This document shows positions 1-7,226 of a DNA stretch of 12,061 nt, piece after piece. A program made the translations under genes and the position numbers. Every line of letters begins with the position of its first letter. Position 1 is the stretch's first letter. The DNA comes from Bacteroidia bacterium (GTDB taxonomy: Bacteria > Bacteroidota > Bacteroidia > B-17B0 > Aurantibacillaceae): the NCBI GenBank assembly GCA_026418315.1, contig JAOABO010000048.1, forward strand, positions 1-12,061. Direction: 5' to 3'. Below the pieces are notes generated by a model that did no database searches, was not told the origin of the DNA, and was given only the letters and a program-made list of their open reading frames with translations.

Positions 1-3000
1 TGTGTTTCAAATACTAATTCGCCCCACCGGTTGTAAACAGCAAAGTAAATATCATTTATCAAATAACTTCTAACATAAAGTATATCGTTATTACCGTCAT
101 TGTTGGGTGTAAAGGTATTAGGAACAAATATACTGCTCTCTTTACATTCATTGTCTATTACAACTAAGTAAACCGTTGCGGTTTTTGTACAAATTCCGTC
201 TGTAATGGTAGCGGTAAATGTAGTATTAGATGTAGGTGAAGTAGTGGTAGTAAATGAATTATTTGGAAAAACCAAATTGGGAGGAGACCAATACACAGAA
301 GTTGCTCCCAATCCATTAGCAATCAATTGCGCAGTTTGTCCCACAAAAATAGTATCAGGAATAGCAGTAGCAATAATACTTGATGCAGATAAAGCAGAAA
401 CATTTACAGTGGTAAATAAAGTATAAACGCAGGTATCTCCAAGGGTATTAAGAGTGTATATATCAACGGTGTAAGTTGTGGAGGTGGTGGGTGAGGCAAT
501 AGGGCTTGAAATAGTGTAACTGTTTAAGCTGCTGGAAGGGGACCAATGGTAAGCAAATCCTCCTGTTGCATTAAGAGTGTAAGAGTTACCTAAACAAATG
601 GTGGTGTTAGCACTAACACTAACAGGAACGGGCTGAGAGATACTTAAATTCTTTTGAATAGTATCCTTACAACCATATAAATTGTTGGCAATAAGTGTGA
701 CTGTATAAGTTCCTCCATTTGAATAAAAAATAATCGGATTTTGAGCAGTAGATGTTTGTCCATCACCAAAATTCCAATTAAAATTATTGGCATCAGAACT
801 GGACGTATTAGTAAAATAAACATTCCCTCCGCAAGGATTAAGGGTATAAGTAAAATTGGCGGTAGGTTTGGGCTGAACAACAACTTGGGTAGTGAGTGTT
901 TTGGAACAATTGTATAAAGTATCGGTAATAAGAAGAGAATATGTGGTAGTGATAGTTGGAGATACTACAACGGTATTATTGGTAGGATTGGAAATTCCAA
1001 CGGTTGGTGTCCATTGATATGTGTGTCCTCCGCTTGAAGTAAGAATGGTACTTTCTCCATTACAAATAGTGTCTTTTTTGCTAATCGTGGGGATAAACGG
1101 ATGAACATTAAAAACCTGCCTGATACTGTCTTTACATCCAAAATTATTTTTAACCACCAACACCGCCGTATAGGTGCCTGCTGTATTGGTTGTAAAAACA
1201 GGAGAAGATAAATTGCTAGTAAAAGTGGTTGGTAAAAAATACCACTGCATAGATTGTAAACTTCCGGATGTAGAATAACTTGCACTAAATAGGGCACTAT
1301 CGCTACAGGTTGTAGTATAAGAAATACTTCCACTGATGGAAGGATAAACGTTAACAATAAAAGACGTGCTGTCTTTTGTTTTACAAAAAACACTATCGTT
1401 AATGATTAAGGTAACTGTATAGGTACCGGGGTTAGTATATGTTGCAATAGGATTAAGCGAAGAAGAAGTAACCACACCATTGCCTAAATTCCATTGGTAC
1501 TGAAAAGTATTAACACATTTATTAAAAAACTGCACAGTAAGCGGTGCACAACCTGAAGTAGGAGTAGAGGTAGCGGTAGGATTTTGAAAATCTATTTTAA
1601 ATACACCATTATTACAATTGGTGGAATGATTAGGATTGCCGGGAGTATTAGGCCATGCACCGGGAGTAACAGGAAAATCCTGATTACCACCACAACCCGC
1701 ACATACCGATTGATAAATATTACCGCATTTATCAAAACGCGATGTTCCTCCGTCTACATGTTCATGACTAACAGGCCCTCCAAAATAGGAGCCAAAGACA
1801 AGAGATGACAAATTCGGAGATAGGGCCATCAAATAAAAATTGTATCCATCCGTTGACGATTGGATAGCAGAAGCCAAAGGCATACCTCCTGTTGATTGTA
1901 AAAAAATGATATTTCCTCCCCATCCAGATAAATACACATAGCCACAACCATCCACTGCAAATGCTGATGGTGAAATATCAATCTTTGTTAGTGAGCTTCC
2001 AAAGACAGTGCTGAATAACAAACTATTTAGTTGCTGATCCAGAACGGAGATAAATTGATGTCTGCCAGGATTATTATACACACTTCCTATCACAGGCATA
2101 TTTCCTAAAGATTGACCAAAAAGATAAATTTTATTTTGAGGATCTCTTCTTACAAAAAATGATTGATCATAATTATTCGTACCAATATAAGTTGCCCTTA
2201 AAAGATTTCCTGAAAAAGGATCAATTTTGACAACAAAGCCATCAGCTTTACCTCCATTATAAGAAGTAGAATACGCACCTGCAGATGTAGGAAAATCTGC
2301 ACTGCATGTTCCTCCGGTAGCATACACTAGTAAGGAATCTGTTACTTCCAGGGAGTTTCCACAATCATTATTACTTCCACCTACAAAAGTGCTATAGATT
2401 AAATTAGATAGATTCGTATTAAACACACATAATACAGCATCTTGTTTCCCTCCTAAAGTATTGTCAAAAGCATTTGGAGTGGTGGGAAAATCTGAAGAAC
2501 GCGTGGACGAGAAAATATATACATTATTGTTTTTGTCTAACTGAATTTCTCCACGATATTGATCTCCATAATTGAACATAAGAGAGTCGGGGGGATATTC
2601 TGTAACGACGCCATAACCAGAAGTATAGGTAGTAATTACATTAGTATGATTAACCCCATCGTTATTACTTCCACCTAGGTAAGTAACCCCCAATAAGCTA
2701 TTTAAATTACTATTCATTTTAGCAATGTATATATCTGTCCCGTTGGAAAAGCTGGTTCCATTGAATACAAAGGTAAGTAAAGGACCTCCACCAAAAGTTT
2801 TATCCCAAGAATTGGGAAGCATAGGTAAATCAGGGGAACCAGTGGCACCATAAAAATAAATGTTATCATTGGGGTCAACTACAATACTCGTTACTATCTC
2901 GCTTAAACTTCCACCAAAGTAAGTAGATGCCAGTAAGTTTGTGCCTGTGTTATTATATTTTGTAATCACCACGTCTATTTCTGTATTTGAGCCGGGCATG

Positions 3001-3890
3001 GTGCCATTATAGGTAATATCATACGCTCCGACAGTAGTAGGATACCCTGGTCCAAAAACAGTGCCTCCACTTATCAGGTTACCACTATTGTCATACGTTG
3101 CTGTCATTCCAAAATTATCGGCAGTAGAGCCGCTTTGAGCCGCAAAAACTAAAGATGGGTCAATGATTAAATCGTAGTTAGGATTATATCCTTTGGGAAA
3201 TTCATAGGATAAAATGTTGTTTTTTAATTTAAATTGACATGGAACAGAAACAATACTATCGCCTATCATTTGATAAGCGTATGGTTGTTTTTCTGTGATA
3301 TTCGTAAAGTCCAATTCTATATGTAATTCATTGTTCTTCAAATACATTTTATTTACACCCTTGTATTCTATTTGTATTTTGTTTGGTGATGCCTGTTTGT
3401 GAACTATAAAATTATATTTGATACCACTAATAGAGGATATTGCTTCGTAATCAATGCCTTCATAAATATTCTGTAAAACAATATGTTGATAGTTTTTTAC
3501 ATTACTTGCCCATTTAGATGGCTGGTTGCCAATAAAAAAATTTTCGTAATCTTTACCTTCATTAAATTTTTTCACTATGATGTTCTTATTACTATTCAAA
3601 AACTTCATTTGAAAGGATTGTCCTTTGAAATGCAAATCATTTGCATTTTTGGCTCCTCCTTCATGAAGACTTCTGAATTTTTTTTTGTCAAAAAAATTAA
3701 AGGTCAGTTTATCGTTTTCAACAAACATTACACCTCCATCTAAAGTAGCACGAAACAGAACATTACTGTTCCATTGTCCTTTGTTTTCGGTGAATTTGAT
3801 TAAAGCAACATGGTGCGGGCTTATTACTTTTTGAGAAAAAAGCAAAGATACATGAAGCAATAACACTGTCAGACCAACTCGGATAAACAT
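1..3890 (-). CDS. Giant secreted PKD / SBBP-like repeat protein with gliding-motility (type IX secretion, type B) C-terminal domain; C-terminus off the window
   Basis: Reading the minus strand from the ATG at 3890 gives 1296 codons with no stop, so the gene runs off the left edge. Residues 1-20 form a signal peptide (short basic start, then a leucine-rich core). The motif ENKGQW (35-40) opens an N-terminal domain ending near residue 243, which I recall as Pfam DUF7948. Residues about 243-770 are beta-propeller-like SBBP-type repeats, with recurring YFGGS/YLGGS/FVGGS and DFPTT phrases, plus the family phrases GCGYVYLSGWGG (648-659) and VCAGCGG (729-735). PKD domains follow near 773-845 and 1003-1070 (FGDG at 1041-1044), with Ig/PKD-like segments around them. 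From FVPNTFTPNNDGNND (1255 on) the CHU_C / T9SS type B sorting domain begins; probably only a few dozen residues are missing. By family it is exported through the type IX system and is surface-bound or secreted, likely adhesive. Its ligand is unknown. Confidence 0.93.
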   Translation of the reverse strand, partial: MFIRVGLTVLLLHVSLLFSQKVISPHHVALIKFTENKGQWNSNVLFRATLDGGVMFVENDKLTFNFFDKKKFRSLHEGGAKNANDLHFKGQSFQMKFLNSNKNIIVKKFNEGKDYENFFIGNQPSKWASNVKNYQHIVLQNIYEGIDYEAISSISGIKYNFIVHKQASPNKIQIEYKGVNKMYLKNNELHIELDFTNITEKQPYAYQMIGDSIVSVPCQFKLKNNILSYEFPKGYNPNYDLIIDPSLVFAAQSGSTADNFGMTATYDNSGNLISGGTVFGPGYPTTVGAYDITYNGTMPGSNTEIDVVITKYNNTGTNLLASTYFGGSLSEIVTSIVVDPNDNIYFYGATGSPDLPMLPNSWDKTFGGGPLLTFVFNGTSFSNGTDIYIAKMNSNLNSLLGVTYLGGSNNDGVNHTNVITTYTSGYGVVTEYPPDSLMFNYGDQYRGEIQLDKNNNVYIFSSTRSSDFPTTPNAFDNTLGGKQDAVLCVFNTNLSNLIYSTFVGGSNNDCGNSLEVTDSLLVYATGGTCSADFPTSAGAYSTSYNGGKADGFVVKIDPFSGNLLRATYIGTNNYDQSFFVRRDPQNKIYLFGQSLGNMPVIGSVYNNPGRHQFISVLDQQLNSLLFSTVFGSSLTKIDISPSAFAVDGCGYVYLSGWGGNIIFLQSTGGMPLASAIQSSTDGYNFYLMALSPNLSSLVFGSYFGGPVSHEHVDGGTSRFDKCGNIYQSVCAGCGGNQDFPVTPGAWPNTPGNPNHSTNCNNGVFKIDFQNPTATSTPTSGCAPLTVQFFNKCVNTFQYQWNLGNGVVTSSSLNPIATYTNPGTYTVTLIINDSVFCKTKDSTSFIVNVYPSISGSISYTTTCSDSALFSASYSTSGSLQSMQWYFLPTTFTSNLSSPVFTTNTAGTYTAVLVVKNNFGCKDSIRQVFNVHPFIPTISKKDTICNGESTILTSSGGHTYQWTPTVGISNPTNNTVVVSPTITTTYSLLITDTLYNCSKTLTTQVVVQPKPTANFTYTLNPCGGNVYFTNTSSSDANNFNWNFGDGQTSTAQNPIIFYSNGGTYTVTLIANNLYGCKDTIQKNLSISQPVPVSVSANTTICLGNSYTLNATGGFAYHWSPSSSLNSYTISSPIASPTTSTTYTVDIYTLNTLGDTCVYTLFTTVNVSALSASSIIATAIPDTIFVGQTAQLIANGLGATSVYWSPPNLVFPNNSFTTTTSPTSNTTFTATITDGICTKTATVYLVVIDNECKESSIFVPNTFTPNNDGNNDILYVRSYLINDIYFAVYNRWGELVFET
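2374..2924 (-). repeat. Degenerate coding repeats for GGS-type beta-propeller units
   Basis: Three related 17-base words lie at 2374-2390, 2668-2684 and 2908-2924 (plus-strand form cttccacc(a/t)a...agt). On the coding strand they spell the repeat core (T)(Y/F)(F/L/V)GGS of the large secreted protein. They are 240 and 294 bases apart, that is 80 and 98 residues, so they mark successive protein repeats that have diverged. They are not a DNA-level tandem array. More degenerate copies (YIGTN, YFGGP) follow further along the protein. Confidence 0.6.
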
Positions 3891-3910
3891 CCCGATTAAA
3901 ATTTTGATGT

Positions 3911-3918
3911 GAAATATA
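3911..3918 (-). promoter_or_regulatory. Possible -7 promoter element of the giant secreted-protein gene
   Basis: The minus strand reads TATATTTC, one base from the Bacteroidota -7 word TAnnTTTG, 20 bases before the ATG. No good -33 TTG is visible at the right distance. It is weak, and the gene could instead be read through from its upstream neighbour 60 bases away. Confidence 0.25.
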
Positions 3919-3935
3919 TGAATTATTTATTAAAA

Positions 3936-3950
3936 AATCAAATTTTGATT
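3936..3950 (-). terminator. Weak AT-rich hairpin after the small membrane-protein gene
   Basis: A 15-base near-perfect palindrome (AATCAAA, one base, TTTGATT) starts directly behind the stop codon of the minus-strand membrane-protein gene and is followed by a T-rich run on that strand. It has only one G-C pair per stem, so at best it is a leaky terminator between this gene and the giant secreted-protein gene. Confidence 0.25.
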
Positions 3951-4460
3951 TTACTGACTATCGCCACTCTCTTCAGAAACCGGATACATCTTTTTAGTTT
4001 CTCTCAATGCATAGAAATATAATCCGGCAAACAAAATATCAAAAGCAACCATGGCCAGTGTCATACTGACTACCATGCCGTTTCCCCAGCCAGCATAATA
4101 CTTTGTGTAGTTTTCCCAAAACACCACCGAAAAAAGATAAGGGAAAAATTCAGCAAACAAATATAAATACCAACCCTGCTGTTTTAATTGCCACATTAAA
4201 ATAACTGACAATAAAGAAATTAGAATAAAAAGCAAATTCATATATGGCATGATTTGAAAATATTTATTGGTATCGTATTCGTAAGCAAGTTCTTCTAACT
4301 GTTGTGCAATGCTGGGCTTAATGTCTTTTAATTGTTCTGCTTTTTCAAGCAGAGATTCTTTAGGGTTTTTCAATAAATTAAACCCTGTTGAGCTCAATTG
4401 GATGATAATAGAGATAAGTGATAATATAAACAGATATCGCAATAGCGGATGCTTTTTCAT
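3951..4460 (-). CDS. Small four-helix integral membrane protein, function unknown
   Basis: The product has 169 residues. Hydrophobic helices lie near residues 7-24, 73-91, 97-114 and 130-151. Between helices 1 and 2 is a charged, probably helical loop of about 45 residues (31-70, rich in K, E and L). Helices 3 and 4 are separated by an aromatic stretch (FWENYTKYYAGWGNG, 114-128). The tail from 152 is polar. I do not recognise a family, and no catalytic motif is visible. I chose the ATG at 4460 (MKKHPLL); a TTG two codons upstream (4466) could also open the frame but is less likely. A TAnnTTTG element sits 14 bases upstream. It lies 60 bases before the giant secreted-protein gene on the same strand, so the two may be co-transcribed, which by itself says nothing about function. 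Confidence 0.85.
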   Translation of the reverse strand: MKKHPLLRYLFILSLISIIIQLSSTGFNLLKNPKESLLEKAEQLKDIKPSIAQQLEELAYEYDTNKYFQIMPYMNLLFILISLLSVILMWQLKQQGWYLYLFAEFFPYLFSVVFWENYTKYYAGWGNGMVVSMTLAMVAFDILFAGLYFYALRETKKMYPVSEESGDSQ

Positions 4461-4474
4461 AACCAAATTTTCAG

Positions 4475-4482
4475 CAAAGATA
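4475..4482 (-). promoter_or_regulatory. Bacteroidota -7 promoter element for the membrane-protein gene
   Basis: TATCTTTG on the minus strand fits the -7 consensus TAnnTTTG exactly and ends 14 bases before the ATG. I do not see a convincing -33 TTG about 19-22 bases further up. If used, the untranslated leader would be only about ten bases long. Confidence 0.45.
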
Positions 4483-4591
4483 CAATAAATGGTTTAATGA
4501 ATTTCTATTAAAAGATTTCACAAAAAGTTCGATATGTTTTTTATGAAGAAATTTTATTTGAAAAATATTTTAATGAGTTTATGAATTGCTG

Positions 4592-4599
4592 TATTTTTG
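4592..4599 (+). promoter_or_regulatory. Bacteroidota -7 promoter element for the transaldolase gene
   Basis: TATTTTTG matches TAnnTTTG exactly, 12 bases before the ATG at 4612. It points away from the membrane-protein promoter, so the 151-base spacer 4461-4611 appears to hold two divergent promoters and nothing else that I can see. A matching -33 element is not obvious. Confidence 0.45.
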
Positions 4600-4611
4600 C
4601 CAAAAATATTT

Positions 4612-5265
4612 ATGAAAATTTTTATTGACACTGCAAATTTAGATGAAATTAAAGAAGCCGCCTCGCTTGGAATTTTAGATGGCGTAACCACCAATCCTTC
4701 TCTAATGGCAAAAGTTGGGATAAAGGGAAAGAATGCTGTAATAAAGCATTATGAAGCCATTTGTAAATTAGTAGAAGGAGACATCAGCGCCGAAGTATTA
4801 TCTACGGACTATGAGAATATTATTAAAGAAGGAGAAGAATTGTCTAAAATCCACCCCAATATTGTAGTAAAAGTTCCTATGATAAAAGACGGTATTAAAG
4901 CTATACGGTATTTTTACGATAAAGGCATTAAAACTAATTGTACCTTAGTGTTTTCTTCAGGACAAGCATTACTGGCAGCAAAAGCAGGTGCTACTTATGT
5001 TTCACCTTTTATTGGCAGATTAGACGATGTGTCTTCAGATGGATTACAATTGATACGTGATATTGCATTGATTTATAATAATTATTGTTTTGAAACAGAA
5101 ATTTTAGCTGCTTCTATTAGGCACCCTATGCATATTATAGAGTGTGCAAAGATGGGGGCAGATGTAATTACCGCCCCTTTAAGTGCTATTATGGCTTTGC
5201 TTCATCATCCTCTTACTGATAAAGGATTAGATATTTTTCTAAAAGATGCTGAAAAGTGGAAATAA
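4612..5265 (+). CDS. tal: Transaldolase, small TalC/FSA-like family
   Basis: The product has 217 residues, the usual length of the small decameric transaldolase / fructose-6-phosphate aldolase family. It would move a dihydroxyacetone unit between sugar phosphates in the non-oxidative pentose phosphate pathway, in the cytoplasm. The start MKIFIDTAN, then DGVTTNPSL (23-31) and VVKVPM (85-90), are family signatures; K87 is the expected Schiff-base lysine. Relative to E. coli FsaA (Q59, K85, Y131), this protein has E61, K87 and F133, all with the same offset of two. Glu and Phe at those sites are the transaldolase state, as in TalB (E96, F178), so I favour transaldolase over fructose-6-phosphate aldolase. 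An in-frame TTG at 4597 is less likely as start, because it would add five residues and overlap the promoter word. The gene is monocistronic, ending in a strong terminator. Confidence 0.93.
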   Translation: MKIFIDTANLDEIKEAASLGILDGVTTNPSLMAKVGIKGKNAVIKHYEAICKLVEGDISAEVLSTDYENIIKEGEELSKIHPNIVVKVPMIKDGIKAIRYFYDKGIKTNCTLVFSSGQALLAAKAGATYVSPFIGRLDDVSSDGLQLIRDIALIYNNYCFETEILAASIRHPMHIIECAKMGADVITAPLSAIMALLHHPLTDKGLDIFLKDAEKWK

Positions 5266-5266
5266 T

Positions 5267-5299
5267 AAAAAACCCTGACTAAAAAAGTCAGGGTTTTTT
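5267..5299. terminator. Strong bidirectional rho-independent terminator between convergent genes
   Basis: The stem AACCCTGACT (5271-5280) pairs perfectly with AGTCAGGGTT (5286-5295) around a five-base A loop. An A run precedes it and a T run follows, so it can end transcripts from both sides: the transaldolase gene on plus and the 146-residue protein gene on minus. Confidence 0.93.
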
Positions 5300-5327
5300 G
5301 TTAACCTAAAAAGTAAACTATGAAAAA

Positions 5328-5768
5328 CTATTTAGCAGCCGCTCTTTGTAACCTTGCTTTTCTTTGTTTTTCCCTTAAAATATTTTGAGTGTTCTTTTTG
5401 TGTTCTTCAAAATTTCCAAAGGCAAGTGCATCTAACATTTCTAATTTAGTCATTTCGGGTTTTTCAAAATGTTTTCTTAAAGCATCCATATTTTTTTCCA
5501 CATATCGTTCAAAATTTTCTGGCATAAAGGGATATTCTCCTGCCTTTTTTACTTTAAATTCTTCAGGCAAATGGCCTTGTATTCTTATTTTGATTTCTAT
5601 ACCATCGTATTTTTTTGGAAGCAACCGACAATCAAATAAGAAAGGTCTCGTTAGCACAATAGCATGTTTTTTCTTTGTAGGGTCTATCATTTGAATACCT
5701 TCAAAATTTACCCCCATTTTTTTCAAGTAACCATACCTTTCTTCAAATCTTTTTAGAATATCGTACAT
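5328..5768 (-). CDS. Conserved-looking hypothetical protein, charged, 146 residues
   Basis: I do not recognise this protein. It has no signal peptide or membrane helix, so it is probably cytoplasmic. The first half (residues 1-75) looks like a mixed alpha/beta fold, with alternating strands such as HAIVLTRPFLFD (35-46) and IEIKIRIQGHLPEEF (57-71). The second half is helical and very rich in K, R and E, ending in a basic helix (REKQRKARLQRAAAK, 132-146) that could touch nucleic acid or ribosomes; that is inference only. The ATG at 5768 is supported by a TAnnTTTG element 16 bases upstream. It converges on the transaldolase gene and shares its terminator. Coding-like residue composition and good signals at both ends argue that it is real. 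Confidence 0.82.
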   Translation of the reverse strand: MYDILKRFEERYGYLKKMGVNFEGIQMIDPTKKKHAIVLTRPFLFDCRLLPKKYDGIEIKIRIQGHLPEEFKVKKAGEYPFMPENFERYVEKNMDALRKHFEKPEMTKLEMLDALAFGNFEEHKKNTQNILREKQRKARLQRAAAK

Positions 5769-5784
5769 AAGAAAAATTAGGGTA

Positions 5785-5792
5785 CAAAGTTA
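5785..5792 (-). promoter_or_regulatory. Bacteroidota -7 promoter element for the 146-residue protein gene
   Basis: TAACTTTG on the minus strand matches TAnnTTTG, 16 bases before the ATG at 5768. A TTG about 22 bases further upstream could serve as the -33 element. This is the best-formed promoter in the window. Confidence 0.5.
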
Positions 5793-5819
5793 CGGCAATA
5801 AAGAGGGATTTGCTCAATA

Positions 5820-5990
5820 ATTTAGACAAACCCCCAAGTTTTTTCCACAAAAAATTGTTAATATTTTTTCAAAAATGTTAATACCCCGACAACAAGCTTG
5901 TTGAATACCTCTTGATATTTTGTGGATACAAATGTATTTTATTGATTTTCAATATTTTGTTTATTGATTAAAAATTATCAACAATGTTTG
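5820..5990. other. AT-rich gene-free spacer with DnaA-box-like words; candidate replication origin or DnaA-bound site
   Basis: Between the 146-residue protein gene and dprA lie 226 bases without a gene. Three words are one base from the DnaA box TTATCCACA: TTTTCCACA (5841-5849, plus), the complement of TGTGGATAC (5921-5929, minus) and TTATCAACA (5975-5983, plus). Looser relatives read TGTTAATA (5856 and 5876) and TGTTGAATA (5899). The first and second boxes belong to a perfect 9-base inverted repeat (5844-5852 and 5918-5926). T/A tracts around 5850-5880 and 5930-5975 could melt easily. No dnaA or dnaN is in the window, so origin function is inference; a regulatory or chance AT-rich explanation remains open. 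Confidence 0.3.
5890..5903. repeat. Perfect 14-base palindrome CAACAAGCTTGTTG
   Basis: This palindrome has no spacer and sits in the middle of the DnaA-box-like spacer, outside any gene. Its symmetry suits a dimeric DNA-binding protein better than a terminator, since there is no loop and no T run follows. The binder is unknown. Confidence 0.6.
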
Positions 5991-5994
5991 AAAA

Positions 5995-7110
5995 TTAAAT
6001 ACTTAATTCATACATCTTACCCGGCAGCGATCTGATCCATTCGTTCATTTCCATTTCTAACAATACAACTGATAGTTGGCTACTACTCATTTTAGAATAA
6101 TAACTGATTTCATCAATGTGTAGTTTTTGTTTTTCTCTTAATAAACTCATAATCAGTTCTTGTTCAGATGTAAGGTTAATAGGCAAACTCAAAGTTGCAG
6201 AAGATTTTTTTATTTCTGTTTCTTTTAAATTCCAGTTCATAAAGTATACAACATCTTCTGCACTTTCAATCATTTGTGCTTTCTGAAGTTTAATTAATGC
6301 GTTGCACCCACTGCTATATACATCGTTTGTTCTGCCTGGAAAGGCAAAAACATCTTTGTGATAACTATTCGCAATACTAGCCGTAATCATACTTCCACCA
6401 TCCAGTTTACTTTCTACCACTATCACAGCATCTGCTAAGCCGGCCACAATTCTGTTTCTCTTTGGAAAATTAGGTGCATCGGGTTGAACATGAATAGAAT
6501 ATTCTGAAACCACTGCGCCATGTTGGGCTATTTCATTAGCAAGCTTAGAGTTTGTTGCAGGATAAATATTTGGAAGACCATTACCCAACACAGCAATCGT
6601 TTTTAATCCGTTATTCAATGCCTCTTGATGAGCAAAAGTATCTATACCATGTGCCAATCCACTAATAATTAATGGATTGAACGGGGCAATATCCCGAATA
6701 AATTTTATTATGAGATCTTTTCCATAAGCAGTAGGTTTTCTGGTTCCAACAATTGCAATAGTGCGTTCCATGTTCCATAGAGGATCTCCTTTATAGTAAA
6801 ACAAAAACGGACTATCATTCAACAACTTTAATCTTGTTGGATAGTTGGGGTCTGTGTAAAAACAAACGGATAGTTTGTGTTCTTCTATTCTCTTAATTTC
6901 TTCTTCTGCAAACTTAAGAGCACTGTGTTTGTTTTGTATAATTTCATTGGCAATCAGTTCCCCTATACCAGGAACTTTCATTAATTGATGCTTTGAATAC
7001 TTAAATATGTTCTCTGCATTACCACAATAAGCAATAAGATTTTTACCTGTAACACTTCCAACATTTTTGATTTTAGATAATGCTAATAAATATAATTTTT
7101 CTACATCCAT
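5995..7110 (-). CDS. dprA: DNA-processing protein A (DprA/Smf), natural transformation
   Basis: The 371-residue product matches full-length DprA. In the family it binds incoming single-stranded DNA in the cytoplasm, shields it and loads RecA during natural transformation. Residues 1-75 hold the helical SAM/HhH-like N-terminal part (VPGIGELIANEI, 46-57). The Rossmann-like core runs about 80-290: VGTRKPTAYG (121-130), SGLAHGIDTFAH (150-161), VLGNGLPNIYP (174-184), FPKRNRIVAGLAD (215-227), GGSMITA (238-244) and FPGRTND...SSGCNALI (257-273). A C-terminal winged-helix domain follows at about 312-371. The ATG at 7110 is well placed before the helical N-terminus. It is divergent from the TonB-dependent receptor and stands alone, with no other competence gene beside it. 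No close TAnnTTTG is seen; one at 7215-7222 on minus lies 104 bases upstream. Confidence 0.97.
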   Translation of the reverse strand: MDVEKLYLLALSKIKNVGSVTGKNLIAYCGNAENIFKYSKHQLMKVPGIGELIANEIIQNKHSALKFAEEEIKRIEEHKLSVCFYTDPNYPTRLKLLNDSPFLFYYKGDPLWNMERTIAIVGTRKPTAYGKDLIIKFIRDIAPFNPLIISGLAHGIDTFAHQEALNNGLKTIAVLGNGLPNIYPATNSKLANEIAQHGAVVSEYSIHVQPDAPNFPKRNRIVAGLADAVIVVESKLDGGSMITASIANSYHKDVFAFPGRTNDVYSSGCNALIKLQKAQMIESAEDVVYFMNWNLKETEIKKSSATLSLPINLTSEQELIMSLLREKQKLHIDEISYYSKMSSSQLSVVLLEMEMNEWIRSLPGKMYELSI

Positions 7111-7179
7111 GTTTAATTGTTAAGAAAAAAGCACTTGTTTTTATTCTATAATCAATTGCATATTTTATATTTATTTTAG

Positions 7180-7193
7180 TTGCATTTTTGCAA
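7180..7193. promoter_or_regulatory. Inverted repeat TTGCA-TTTT-TGCAA in the dprA / receptor divergent spacer
   Basis: Five-base arms around a four-base T loop lie 33 bases before the receptor ATG, within the 116-base divergent spacer. The plus strand here also contains CATTTTTG, one base from the -7 word. It may be an operator overlapping the receptor promoter, but short symmetric words are common in such AT-rich DNA. Confidence 0.25.
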
Positions 7194-7226
7194 ACAATTA
7201 AGCACATTTCCACGCAAAAATAGTTT

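Noticed and set aside
205..1393. Open frames at 205-426 (plus), 644-883 (minus) and 965-1393 (minus) as separate small genes
   Set aside because: They lie inside the continuous minus-strand frame of the giant secreted protein, in other frames, with low-complexity translations and no domains or start signals.
3483..3743. A plus-strand 86-residue open frame
   Set aside because: It lies antisense to the well-supported N-terminal domain of the secreted protein, and its F/K/I-rich translation is that of an AT-rich shadow.
5389..5694. A plus-strand 101-residue open frame opposite the 146-residue protein
   Set aside because: It is antisense, rich in F and S as expected from K/E-rich coding on the other strand, and has no promoter; the minus-strand gene has both promoter and terminator.
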